A program made the position numbers and the translations under genes. Below, piece after piece: positions 13,750 to 24,865 of a stretch of DNA of 64,000 nucleotides. The notes under the pieces are model-generated. The model was not told the DNA's origin. It made no database searches and worked only from the letters and a program-made list of their open reading frames with translations. This DNA comes from Adiantum capillus-veneris (taxonomy: Eukaryota > Streptophyta > Polypodiopsida > Polypodiales > Pteridaceae). Where the stretch lies: contig CM043968.1 of the NCBI GenBank assembly GCA_014529385.2, positions 6,950,648 through 7,014,647 of the forward strand. Reading direction: 5' to 3'. Numbering within the stretch: position 1 is the first letter of the stretch; each line of letters opens with the position of its first letter.

Positions 13750-14390
13750 TCATATGTGTACCTCACTGTCCTGCAAGGGCTTTGCATTCACAGCTACGTT
13801 GTGCAGAATGCAGCAGGCAGCTACAAATTTCACCACATATTTTGGCTTAGGGTGGAAAATTTTCCCATTCAAGTACCGCCAGCGTTGCTTGAGGCATCCA
13901 AATGCACGCTCCACCACTGTTCTCGTGGAAGACAACTTGAAATTGAAGTCCTTCCTTTGATTGGTGTCTGGGTTAGGGTATGGCACCGTACACCAATCAA
14001 AAAGTTGATACCCTCCATCCCCTACAATGTACTCGCGAAAGGAGTAGTTCCTATCCACAAACTGTGGGCACGCGAAATATCTTACACTCACGACATTGCC
14101 ATAGAATGAAGAGTTCTGCATCACTTGCTTGTTGTTGGTTGATCCAGGCCACCCTACAAAAACATCTAGGAAGCGTAGATCCATGTCGACCACACACTGA
14201 ACACACATAGAGTAATTCTTGTTTTGATCAAACCAATTATTGAACATGAGTGACAGCTTCTACTCCCGCAGCAGTTTGGCAAGCCTCTCTGTGTCTTGAA
14301 ACCCTCCTTCACATGGGCCATTTCAACAGCGTCTCTTGGCCAATGAATGAAGTGACTCTTGTACATGAGAAAACCATCAACAATGTCATA
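13750..14390 (-). pseudogene. Harbinger DDE transposase, C-terminal part
   Basis: Minus-strand product with FIHWPRDAVEM and GFKTQRGLPNCCG (14270-14365, one frame), then NWFDQNKNYSMCVQ, a VVDMDLRFLDVFVGWPGS stretch, VGDGGYQLFDW, and VVERAFGCLKQRWRYL (13750-14247, another frame), in the order of DDE_Tnp_4. The second catalytic Asp (GDGGY) and the Glu (VERAFG) are present. The first Asp, normally in G-x-I-D-x-TH, is lost: the only readable equivalent is GVEAVTH, next to a one-base shift at about 14255. The gene lacks its N half, found at 21924-22571. Confidence 0.82.
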
Positions 14391-14484
14391 ATAACTACTA
14401 TCAATTCTCCTAAATGATTTTCTCATGTTAAACTGATCATTTAATATGGGGAAGTACTAGGGGAGAAAAAGCTAGATTATTGGT

Positions 14485-14626
14485 TGTAAACACCAAGGGA
14501 CTGCCATGCCTGGTCCATCCGCCCAACCTCCCTTTAATAGGCTCCTAGCCCCTTTCGGACCCCTTCCCACTGGCAGCCGGCCCTTGGCCGAGTCCGTGAC
14601 CCCTTGGTTGGGCCCTTGGCCTGACA
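14485..14626 (-). repeat. gypsy 3' LTR
   Basis: 142 bp, TG...CA termini when read on the minus strand (TGTCAGG to TTTACA). Differs from the other LTR at five bases. Confidence 0.93.
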
Positions 14627-14644
14627 TTACTCCCCCCTTGGAGA
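14627..14644 (-). promoter_or_regulatory. gypsy polypurine tract
   Basis: On the minus strand a purine run around CCAAGGGGGGAGTAA lies immediately before the 3' LTR, the position of the plus-strand primer. Confidence 0.8.
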
Positions 14645-15955
14645 AGCGTTTTCATCCTCGAAAACAAAAGTGGGGAATTTCTTCTTAAGAACACTAATGT
14701 TTTCCCAAGTGGCACCCTCTTCAGGGCGATCTTTCCACTTGACTAAAGCTTGACTACGTACATGATGACGAGTACGGAGTTCATGAAAATCTAAAATGCG
14801 TTCAGGTTCATGCGGTTGAGTGGGAGGTTCAGTGAAATCAACCAATATCTGCTGGCCGATAACATTGTCGTCCCCATGCAAGCGTTTACGTAAACGACTT
14901 ACATGAAATACCGGATGGACACGTGAGTGCGCAGGTAACTCAAGTTTGTAGGCCCTATCACCAACTCGCTTGAGTATCTTGAATGGCCCACAATAACGTG
15001 GAGATAATTTGGGTGTAGGTCCAGTCTTCAGACTTTCTGAATTCTCTCGCACACGCAAAAATACCTCTTCACCTTCCGTGAAGGTAACTTGCCAACGTTT
15101 CTCATCAGCATACTTCTTATACCGATCCTGTGCTTGTCGAACATTTTGACGAGCAAGTCTCAGCATTTCCATATGATCTTGGAGAAACTCCTTGACCTGT
15201 TGGAGCTTCTTAGTTTCCAACCCCACCGTCACTGGTGATCTAAGTTGAAAACCATACATAAGCATGAATGGACTAAAACCAGTTGTAACATGCTTAGCAC
15301 TATTATATGCAAACTCAAGAATAGGAAGATAATCTTCCCAATCTGATTGCTTCTTGCTAACGTATGCTCGTAGCATATCCTCTAGCACTTGGTTGATTCG
15401 TTCCGTCTGACCATCTGTTTCAGGATGATCAACCGTACTAAAATTAAGTTGTGTACCCAATCGTTTAAAAACAGCCCTCCAAAAATGACTGTTAAACTTG
15501 GGATCACGGTCACTCACAATGTTACTTGGCAATCCATACAACCGGTAAAGATTGTCCACAAATAACTTAGCTAATTCTGGCGTCTTAATGGTTGACTTGG
15601 TTGGAATAAACCGACAAAGTTTAGTCAACCGGTCTACGACCACCCATACCGAGTCATGTCCTCGAATAGTGGTTGGTAAACCCACAATAAAATCCATGGA
15701 GATACTTTCCCAATTACCATTGGGAATCTCTAAAGGATGTAAGAGTCCTCCTGCTTTCAGGCGCTCTGCTTTATTAACTTGACACTTTTGGCAATGCAAG
15801 ACATAGTCTTGAACATACCCATGCAAACCTGGCCAGTAAAACTGTCGTCTTACGAGTGCATAAGTTTTCTTAATTCTCGGGTGCCCTGCACTTGGACTAT
15901 CGTGACATTCATAAATAATTTGACGCCGAATGTCCGCGTCCGTCGGTACACACAC
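14627..15955 (-). pseudogene. gypsy integrase with chromodomain (pol 3' part)
   Basis: 442-codon frame from MCVPTDAD. It has an HHCC zinc finger (H..H..C-Q-K-C, about residues 18-60), the DDE core with SMDFIVGLP, VSDRDPKF and DGQTERIN (catalytic D, D, E all present), a GPFKILKRVG tail, and a C-terminal chromodomain-like segment (LVKWKDRPEEGATWE, about residues 400-425). The chromodomain would tether integration to chromatin marks, as in chromoviruses. The frame is part of pol: it is cut from the RNase H region by a TAG near 16008, so it is not a separate gene. The end overlaps the LTR edge. Confidence 0.9.
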
Positions 15956-16006
15956 TCTCCCCTTGTGGAGTAGGTACCCATCATCTATGGAAAAATTCTT
16001 CCATCT

Positions 16007-16369
16007 CTACAGTTCATCACTCAAAAGAGGAGAACTAGGTGTGGAGGAAACAAAACCACTACCAACATTGGAGTGAGAAGGATCACTCTTTCTAACATAG
16101 CTCCACACCTTGGAGTATGCAGTATCATGCTCGCACATACCTTTGAGAGATTCCAAAAACTCACTCCGCAATTCTGTGAAAAGGAGAGAGTTGATCTTTG
16201 GCATTCGGCTGAGAGCGTCAGCCACTACATTGTACCGCCCTTTGCGATATTGTAGCTTGGCATCATACTCTTGAAGAATCTCAACCCACCTGGCCTTGCG
16301 ACCCTTCAAATCACTTTGTTGTGTGAATGATACTTTCATGGTCAAACACAATCTCGAACTGTGCACCAT
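16007..16369 (-). pseudogene. gypsy RNase H end and linker
   Basis: After a frameshift near 16325 the product continues with KGRKARWVEILQEYD and GRYNVVADALSRM, the standard end of gypsy RNase H, then a linker to the integrase. The frame stops at TAG near 16008, just before the integrase zinc finger. Confidence 0.8.
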
Positions 16370-19300
16370 ACAAATAATGTCGCCATGTCTTTAAAGCAGA
16401 CACGATTGCATAGAGCTCTCGTTCGTAGGCAGAGTAATTCTGTTGTGTTGAGTCCAGCTTCTTGCTTTCAAATGCAATCGGCCGTCCCTCTTGCAGAAGG
16501 ACTGCTCCAATCGCACAATTACTAGCATTCGGTTCCAAAACGAATGGCTTTAAGGGATCCACAATAGCCAAAACAGGAGCTGTGGCTAATGTGTCCTTAA
16601 GTTTGTCAAAGCTTTGCTGTTGTTCTAATCCCCACTGAAAAGTCTTGCCCTTGGCTTTCAACTGATCTGTCATGGGAACAACAATATGGGCATAGTTTTT
16701 AACGAATCGACGATAAAAACCTGCAATGCCTAAAAAATTTTGGAGCTCTTCCAAATTTTTGGGAGAGGGCCACCTCCGAATGGCATCCACCTTGGATTGA
16801 TCCATGTGTAACCCTGCAGCTGAAATAACATGCCCCAAGTAGTGAATTTCCTCCTTGAGGAAATCACATTTGGATGCCTTGGCATATAACTGATTTTGGC
16901 GTAACAAATGAAACACTTGTTTCAAATGTACTAAGTGCTCTTCCTCAGATGCACTATATACAAGAATGTCATCGAGGAAAACGATAACAAAATTTTCCAA
17001 GTATGGTCTCAAGACACTATCCATGAGTGTCATGAACGTAGCTGGAGCATTGGTTAACCCAAAGGGCATTACCAAAAACTCATAATGTCCAAACCTTGTT
17101 CGGAACGTTGTTTTGGGTATATCCGCAAGCCTGATGCGTACTTGATGATACCCAGATCTTAAATCAATCTTTGAAAATATACGAGCGTGGGTGAGCTTAT
17201 CAAACAGCTCAGCTACTCGTGGCAACGGGTACTTGTTAGTAACCGCATTTAATCCACAGTAATCTACGCACATGCGCATACTACCGTCCTTTTTCTTCAC
17301 CAAGAGAATGGGAGAGGCCCATGGTGAAGAATTTGGTTGAATAAACCCTCTACTGAGATAGTCAGCAAGCTGACATTCCACCTCAGTAGCCTCCGAATGA
17401 CTCATTCGGTAAGGCGGTTTACTCACTGGCTTACTGCCTGCAACCACGTCTATGCCATGTTGCACAAAATGTGTCAGTGGTAGCCCTGGTGGCAAATCAT
17501 CTGGGAACACATCCTTGAATTCCCTTAAAAGTTCCTTCAATTCATTAGCAACATTTGCTTGTTTTGAATTAGTAGACATAGCTGGAAGAGGAAAGAGAGA
17601 AGAATGCGGCGTTGAGGAAGTTTTATTCAAAACTTTAGCATCATTAAAAACATCATCCACATTGGAAATAAAATGGCACAGTGAGTAACACAAAAAGAGT
17701 TCTTCTATTGCATCATCAGAAGCGAGATTCATAAGCTCAGCTGTACAAATAAGTGGTGAGGAAGGTACATCCTTCTCCCCCAACAGCAGCACGTGCACAC
17801 CATTGGATTCGAACATTAGACTATTATGCTCATAGCTACGTCTAAGGGATGATCCTAAACTATGCAACCATTCACGACTAAGAACCACATCCGCCCTCTC
17901 CATATTCATGACTTGGAAATCCAAAGAGGTACGGTATCCTTGAATTTCCAGAGGTACATCTTTAATCTGAGTTTCCCATATCTCAGAATCATGGCCGTTA
18001 ATCATTGCCACCTTGTAGCGATGGGAACTCGGGGTTTGGGAAAATTTGAGTCGTTTCACCAATTTATAATTGATGAAATTGTGCGACGCACCATCGTCTA
18101 CCAAGATCCGCACCCTGTGCCCTTGGATAGAGCCATGCATACGCACCAACTCATGTGGTCCGAAAGTCTGCTGCCACATGGAGGCCGTGATACAGCACTC
18201 ATGCACCGCCTCGGTGTGTGTTACTTCCACATTAGCAAACTGGGAAGAGGATTCAAGAGGTAAAAGCTGCACCATATGTACTGCTTTTTCCTTCCCCTTG
18301 TCTTGAGCAGCAGATTTCCCCTTGGGACAATCCTTTTTGCTATGTCCAGTTCCCAAACATTTAAAGCACAAATTTTCTTTTTTGGCTTTCTCAAACTCTT
18401 CCGTTGAGAGAGGACCTCTAGACCCCTTGGGCTTTTTGGAGGTCTCTGATGCAGTGGAGACATTTTTTCTTTTATGATGCACATGCTGTGGACGTGTTAA
18501 AACAGGTGTAGTGCAATGCACATGCGAACTATGCAATGCCCGATCATCGGGATCATCATGGATGTGAGCTTGCACTATTGCGTCCTCAAGTGTTTGTGGA
18601 TCCTGGGTTTTAACGTGCTTCTTAAGCTCGGGAGTTAACCCACGGATGAACCCACGCACCTGCTGAAAGGTATCCATCCCTTCCAGCTTGAGGATCACAT
18701 CCCGATAATGGGAAACATATTCCAATAATGTTTTATGATGGCGCATAGAATATTCGTCCCAGGCGGTCCAATTTCTATCCTTCTCATTGGTAGGTAGAAA
18801 TTCCTTCCTGAAGACAGTCTCAAAAGCTGCCCAAGTCTGTGGTAGCATGCCCTTCTCCTTGCGAGACATCCACCATTTGTAGGCCTTGCCATCCAAAGTC
18901 AGACTTGTCTGCAACGCCTTGGCTGCATCCGGGGTACGTCTAAGGTCACGAATACCATCCCACTTACTGAGAAAAATATTCACGGTGTCCTTGTTTCGCT
19001 CACGCTCTTCTCCCCGAAAAATTGGTGGCTTTGTATTTTTCAACAAATTGTCCACCTCTTTTTGGGTCAGAGAGTGCAGCGGTCCTGGAGGAGGGCCTTG
19101 CCCAGCAGCCGGCCCTTGGCCGGGTGTGGAGCCGTGCTCCTGAATTGGTTGACTAGCAGGGCTCGTGGCCTGCTGCTGCATATGCAACTTAATCAAATCG
19201 GATAATGCTGTGACATTCTGATTTAATTGTGCAAAATTCGTCTCAAGCACAGTCATGCGTGTTTGCAATGCACAGAAATCTTGCATGTCCAGCAACTCAT

Positions 19301-19430
19301 ATGCATCGTCTGTTGCCGTTGGGGCACGATTACTCTCCGTGAGAGGAACCGTCCGCGTAGCATCGACAGACGAAACGGGTGCGGACTGCTCGAAATCAAA
19401 TGCATGATCCATATCTATGTCTGAATCCAT
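16311..19430 (-). pseudogene. gypsy Gag-protease-RT-RNase H polyprotein
   Basis: 1,039 codons from ATG 19430 ([12 protein letters not shown]); the frame is open to 19595, but this ATG gives a typical acidic Gag start. Order: Gag, CCHC knuckle [14 protein letters not shown] (about residue 345), protease with [11 protein letters not shown] (DDG instead of the usual DSG), RT with [26 protein letters not shown], and RNase H. The RNase H motif reads [10 protein letters not shown] where the family has TDAS, so a catalytic Asp has become Asn, and the frame ends in a shift at FDHESI. It was therefore a normal pol gene that is now inactive. Confidence 0.92.
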
Positions 19431-20310
19431 GTTGTGGACGTACTGTGCGAGAAAAGAAAGAAGAATACCTGAATTCCAACGAGCTCGTAGCAGGTTGCTA
19501 TAAGTAACCGTAGAATTACGCGTTGGATTAGAAAAAACGCTGAATTCGAAAACGAACGGCAATCCAACGAAGAGTAGCTTGAAAATAACGAGCAAGTCTG
19601 CAGCCGATGCTGCTCTTGAAAGTGTCGATCAAGTTGAAGTTGCCAACGAGCGGGGTTGCATCGTATGCACTACGCCAGAGGAACTTGAAATTTTCCGACA
19701 ACTAGTGCAGCCGATAATAAACTCGAGAACACGAAGCAAGGTACCTTCACCACCGAGTTGGCGTGCATCGTATGCAAGAAACCAAAACCGGGAAATGTGC
19801 AACCAAGCTTTGGCGTGTCGAAATTTGAGAAGCCGAGTTGCAGCAGATGCGGGCTGAAAAATATGCAGTACCACAGCCTTTGTGTGCTGTGTGTGCCCAC
19901 CGATGCAAGGATGGCAGTGGAAGAAGTAAGCTCGCCTTGCCAAGCCAAAGACCGTGGGCAAAGGCTCTTCACTAGACCATTAGGGTAACCCAAGTGAAGA
20001 GGGGATAAAAAAAAAATTGACGAAATTTTCCTTGCAGACAGAGCCGTCGACTGCGCTATGCAAAGAAGGTGAAGCAACTCACGATGCAGCAGACTTTTGG
20101 GGGCGGGCCAAGCACGAAAACTTGTTGAAATTGCCTTGCGCTTCAACTGAGCCTAAGATCGGCCACTTTCGTGCAGGTCGAAAATAGCTTCTTCCCCGAC
20201 TTAGAGCTTCTGCACACACTGCGGCCTCGGCCCTCTTCCTCCTCCACTTGAGGTTGCATGCAACATGCAGCCAAGCAAAAAACGTGCCCAAGTTCTCAAA
20301 ATAGCCTAAA
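19431..20310 (-). other. gypsy 5' leader
   Basis: Untranslated leader between the primer site and gag. Short frames here have no motifs. Confidence 0.6.
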
Positions 20311-20323
20311 GCTCTGATACTAG
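20311..20323 (-). promoter_or_regulatory. gypsy primer binding site (iMet tRNA type)
   Basis: Read on the minus strand next to the 5' LTR: TAGTATCAGAGC. The plant initiator-Met primer site is TGGTATCAGAGC, so there is one mismatch. Confidence 0.85.
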
Positions 20324-20465
20324 TGTAAACACCAAGGGACTGCCATGCCTGGTCCATCCGCCCAACCTCCCTTTAATAGGCTCCTAGCTCCTTTCGGACC
20401 CCTTCCCACTAGCAGCTGGCCCTTGGCCGAGTCTGTGACCCCTTGGTTTGGCCCTTGGCCTGACA
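20324..20465 (-). repeat. gypsy 5' LTR
   Basis: 142 bp, partner of 14485-14626, followed by the duplication TTGGT. Confidence 0.93.
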
Positions 20466-21923
20466 TTGGTAAGGCTAGCAAATTGGTCACAGTAGGGATC
20501 CAAAGAAGGGAAAATAGGGATCCAAATGGGGACCATCTATAGAAGAGCAATGTGCAAGCAATGGGCTTCAAATACCTAAGGTTCAGCCCATTAAGACTTC
20601 CAAAATGCTAAGGTTCCAAAATTCAAAGGTTAAGTCCAATGGCCAAACCTTAGGGATATTGGATGCTTTGTAAGTGTACAAAAAGTCTTTGCAAATCCCT
20701 AGATGGGAGGGGGCGAGCCCTTTTAGTAGGGGATGAGAGAGAAACACACACACACACTTGCAAGCCCTTTACACAAAGGGAATAGGAGAAGTTGCCCCCA
20801 AGGTGCACTCAAATCCTATTGGATGGCTATAGAGGTGGACCAATGAGAATTAGGCTAGAGTACATTTAGTTTAATTCATTTTAAAACACTTGATAAAAGA
20901 ACCAATAGGAATTAAGCTCTCTAGAAGACTATTGGACATTCTCCCAAGGGGTCCAATGAGCATTCAGCAGCCCAATGGCTTGCCTACTTCCTATTGGCCA
21001 GAAGACAAAGGGGTCCAATGAGAGTTTAATTGCATTAATTAATTACCTAAAGCTCTCACAAAAGGGGAAAGGGGGACACATGTCAGAAGGCTAGCCATTA
21101 TGTTTCTAAATTCTTATTGGCTAAGCCTGGGAGCCAATGGGGTGCTTGCATGAGTAAAATGCAAGAGGGGTCGACCATGAGAGAGAGAGGGGGCTGATTT
21201 TGGCAAGGCATTATCACACACACACTCACACAATCTCATGTGTGAAGCAAGAAGACTCTCTCTCTCCTTCTCAAGCTTTAATGGAAAGCTTGTCGTCTAC
21301 TCCAAGCTTGTGAGAAGGGAGGCCTACACCAACAACTCTTGGCTTTGTGATGCAAATCCAACCAAGAGCCAAGCTTCAATGCATGCTCATCTCCTCTACC
21401 ATGCTAATTACTAAGCTATGCTAAGCTTTTATGAGTGATTATGTGAGGAGATATACTTCTTTCTCGTAAGAATACTCCTTCTTCCTCTCAATCTACTCTC
21501 ATACCCCGCTAGCTCTCACCATCTTCGAAGGTGTGTGAGGTCTTGGGTTTGAGACCGTGAGGGAATTGATGTTGTGTTTTATAAGTGTGTGCATGGTGCT
21601 TGGAGCTTCCATCTTCATTGCACCAGCAAGATATTGAAGGAACACAAAGTATTGTATTGTAAAATGTCTCCCTTGATGGGGGAAACCTATAATACAAAGC
21701 CTTTTGGAGGGGGGACCGGCTCCATGTAAATCGGGTCCTCAACTATTGTCAATAGCTTAATTTCTCTCTCTTTTGAAGTATTGTTCATGCCTATCTAACT
21801 AGGTGTTATTCATTTTGTTGCTCTCTCGATCCAAGCACTCTTGCTATGCTCATTAGGAATCTATTCTAATGAAATGCTCACTATGTTTATGCTATTTTCC
21901 GCTACACACAAGTTTCTAGGCCA
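20466..21923. other. unassigned 1.46-kb insert, right part
   Basis: Together with about 14391-14484 this is the DNA into which the gypsy element jumped, and it separates the two transposase halves. It has no gene. CA- and TC-rich patches and a 3' side that reads like the transcribed part of an LTR (ctctctctccttctc, then aaaatgtctcc) hint at a solo LTR, but I could not find matching ends with a 5-bp duplication. Confidence 0.4.
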
Positions 21924-22571
21924 TTAAATGCTACAAAAAAACTTGTAGACAATCTTGGAGATGGTTGACTTGCCAACTCCCAAGTGCTCGCCTATCTCAA
22001 TTAATCTTGCGCCACTTGCCAGGCGCAATAAGGCAATTGCCACCCTCTTCTCTACTGAGATAATCCTTCTGCTTATTGTCCTCAATGGCTCTGGGATATC
22101 ACGCTGGCATAGGTGCTCATGGAGGAATGAGCTCACTTGTTGCAAAAGGAAAAACGGCAATCGAAACACCTCTTTGAAGTGTTGATCATCCCCTCGTGTA
22201 GCCATGACATAGAAGTTCCACCAGTTGATTGTGCGAGGCTTTACGTAGAAGTGAGTCATGCAGCCGACGGATCTCTCTTTGATCACCTTCTGTGCAACTC
22301 CATGTAGCCTATCGTTGATCATAGCCAACAATAGAAGATTGCGACATCCACATGCAGATGATTGGTGGGATTTCCTATGTCCATGAAGGACTGCAATTGG
22401 CTCTATCTCCTCACAATCCACCTCCATGTCAGAAACAACATCATGCATTTGCTTCACGTGCACACTGACCACCACCACTAACAACATCAACAGTTGATAG
22501 AATGCCTCCATCAAGCCATCGAGCAATGCCATGGAGAAGCAAATTCCGATTCGAGAAGCAGGTAATAGCAA
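21924..22571 (-). pseudogene. Harbinger DDE transposase, N-terminal part
   Basis: 215 codons on the minus strand. Motifs: INWWNFYVMA, FKEVFRLPFFLLQQV, then a helix-turn-helix ISVEKRVAIALLRLASG...HLGVGKSTISKIVYKF, the DNA-binding end of PIF/Harbinger transposases. The product stops at VYKFFCSI, exactly where the family continues toward a WP motif and the DDE core, which is found 7.5 kb away at 13750-14390 on the same strand. The first ~60 residues are not conserved and the true start is uncertain. Confidence 0.8.
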
Positions 22572-24208
22572 TGTGTAGCTAAGTGGAAGAAAATGAGCAA
22601 ATGCTGGTGGATGGGTGGCACAACATGCAAGCTTCTACCTTCTATTTGGAGGATGAGATATTGAAAGCAGCAATGCAAATTCACTGTAAGGAAGAGTGCA
22701 AGAACTAGTTGATGGTTGTGTGCATACTCTACTTGAAGTGAACATTGCAGGATGGAACAAGAGGAGAAGTTCTTTGTGCACAGTACACTAATAACTTGAA
22801 GTGGGCAATTGCATTATCAATCAGACTCCTGGTGAAAACGTGCAGGAGAGAGAGGAGGAGGAAAAGCTACCCGCCAAAAAATGTTCCCCTTTTTAATAAA
22901 TTTTCTATGATTGGGGGACGTTTTAAAAGTTGGCAACCAAGTGAGCTAGCTCCACGTGAACCAAACGCTGCCTGGTTGTGGGTTGGCAACATGTTGAACT
23001 AGCTCATAGCAAGGCTCGGGAAACATTCTTTGTGGACGCGGCTTTGGAACCTTTTCACATGCATATGAACAGTCTAACTCTAAATTTGAGAGGGATAATC
23101 ACACTAAAAATCTCATATTATAACTAAAAGTTTCATAATTTGAATCGGCCTGAGAACCTTCTTGCCCAAACTTGAGCCGGCCATTTTTCATTTTGAACAG
23201 GCTTTGGATAAAGCGAACCTATCTTAAGTCCGCGTGAGTAGTGCCCAATGCCAATCGCAATATTACTCTAGTCTCTAGGCCAAGTTAAAGTAACTCTTGC
23301 CTTGCAAACATGAGGGAATATGTCGGTCGAGTCTTCACATGGACTCCCACTTTCCACGGCACTCCAAATTGGAAATTGAAGAATCCATCGGAACTCGCAA
23401 CGTGGGTAGGCCATTTGTGGGGCAGTTTGGGTTTGTTGCTCAAAGCGAAGTGGTGAATATTGTAATAAGCTTGGAAAATTGGATGCTACCACGTATTTAC
23501 AGAAGTCAGGACTCAGGAACACTGCGTGCAGCGTGCTCTTTGTCTTCATATGCTACGACTAGTCACTTGACACTCGCTCTAGCCTCTCACTGCTCAGGTC
23601 GAATCGTCGACTAGTAGTAGTAGTAGTAGTTGTAGTAGTAGGCTAGGCTGTTGTTGAGAGTCCACCCGCCTGCCTGCTGCCAACTGCCAAGCGGAAGAGT
23701 CTTTGGCAGGCCGCCCAGGTCAACCCCTCCCAGCACGCGGCACGGGGGGAGAGAGCGCTGCCGATAATTAGAGGGCAGATGCTGCATCACGTCCTTCGCG
23801 CCTAATTCCGCGCCTCAATCCACCCAAATCTTATCTCTATCGATCATGCTCACTAGGCCTACTTATTATTCAATCTCTTAAATCAGTAATAGAAATTATG
23901 TCTTAATTCGGCAGAACGATCTGTATGATTTGCCTGCAGCTTCGGCCATAATCTCAGCTAATGTATTTAATACATTATAATTAGATAATGAGCCGGCGCT
24001 GCATGCAGGCGCCACACTCGCATGAGGAAGACGTAGCTAGTACTTAATTAACAGCAAACTGTTGGCATATTGCTTTATGAAGCAGTAGTACTGCTTCAGG
24101 TTCCAAAAGAGTCACACACATTGCTACTCAACATGAGCCTCTTTTGCAATCCAGGCTTCATAAAGACGTGTCTGTAGTTCATGTCATGATGTGGTGATGG
24201 ACTTTGAG
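22572..24208. other. right flank of Harbinger and upstream region of host gene
   Basis: No gene. A (TAG)n tract lies at about 23614-23641. A GAACCAAACG phrase near 22958 resembles the TTTGGTTC core of many Harbinger ends but has no partner on the left. The part from 23700 on is less repetitive and more GC-rich and is probably the host gene promoter region. Confidence 0.35.
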
Positions 24209-24216
24209 TATAAAAG
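24209..24216 (+). promoter_or_regulatory. TATA box of the TMEM128-like gene
   Basis: TATAAAAG, 146 bp before the chosen ATG. This is a good plant TATA spacing for a short leader. Confidence 0.5.
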
Positions 24217-24354
24217 AGACCAAACCGGCCGATTGTATCCAAGATTTGATTGTCGGGGTAGACTTATTTATAAAAGTAGTGGAATAAATATAGATTACTG
24301 CTCTAATCACGACACCATTTCTGAGTGCCAGTCCAGGAAATATTCGTGAAGAAT

Positions 24355-24825
24355 ATGGTGATTCAAGGTTACAAGGGTCGGGTGGGGGTACCTAATTACA
24401 TGAAGAAGATGATACGGCAGAGATACGTTAATCGCAATTATGATACAATGCTGAGAGGTGCAGAATTTTCAGATTGTGATGTCGATCATCATGGGCTGAT
24501 GTGCTGCTCAGCCGACATGAAATGTATAGCTGATCATGATCATGATGTTGAATCGCCAAAGCATGCAGGTGTAGCCACTAATCACAGTTCCCCATCTTCT
24601 CTTCTAACGCAATGCAGTGGGGGATCAGGAGTGCGCCATGAGCAGTGCAGTGCAAGCTGGAAGTGGCGTGGCATTGCAGAGGATTGCCTGTGGCTTGCAT
24701 CAGCTGCGTTCATCCTCTATTATGGTGACTTCCGCTCCGATTTCTTCTCTCTTCTTGCCAATGACGGCAGGGTCTTGAGGTAAGGTAACATTAATTGCTT
24801 TTACGTGCCATTCTCTATGGAATGA

Positions 24826-24865
<40 letters not shown>

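Larger units (their letters stand above)
14485..20465 (-). mobile_element. Ty3/gypsy chromovirus, complete, 5,981 bp
   Basis: Flanked by the 5-bp duplication TTGGT (14480-14484 and 20466-20470). It has 142-bp LTRs, an iMet-type primer site, a polypurine tract, and a gag-protease-RT-RNase H-integrase-chromodomain coding order on the minus strand. The LTRs differ at 5 of 142 positions (4 transitions), so the insertion is old enough to have decayed modestly. A frameshift near 16325 and a stop near 16008 break pol. It lies inside the block that splits the Harbinger transposase. Confidence 0.95.
7565..22571. mobile_element. PIF/Harbinger-like element, split by later insertions
   Basis: Two proteins typical of PIF/Harbinger elements lie in convergent orientation: a Myb/trihelix-like ORF1 (7565-12727, plus) and a DDE transposase (22571 to 13750, minus). 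Both are interrupted. A hAT element sits in the ORF1 intron, and a block that includes a whole gypsy element separates the transposase N and C halves. Without these insertions the coding core would be about 4 kb, normal for the family. The coordinates cover only the coding span; terminal repeats and the 3-bp TWA duplication were not found. Pairing ORF1 with this transposase is an inference from position. Unrelated neighbours are the alternative. Confidence 0.55.

Noticed and set aside
22950-23015. GAACCAAACG phrase and nearby GAGCTAG inverted bits as the right Harbinger end
   Set aside because: No matching left terminus and no TWA duplication could be identified.
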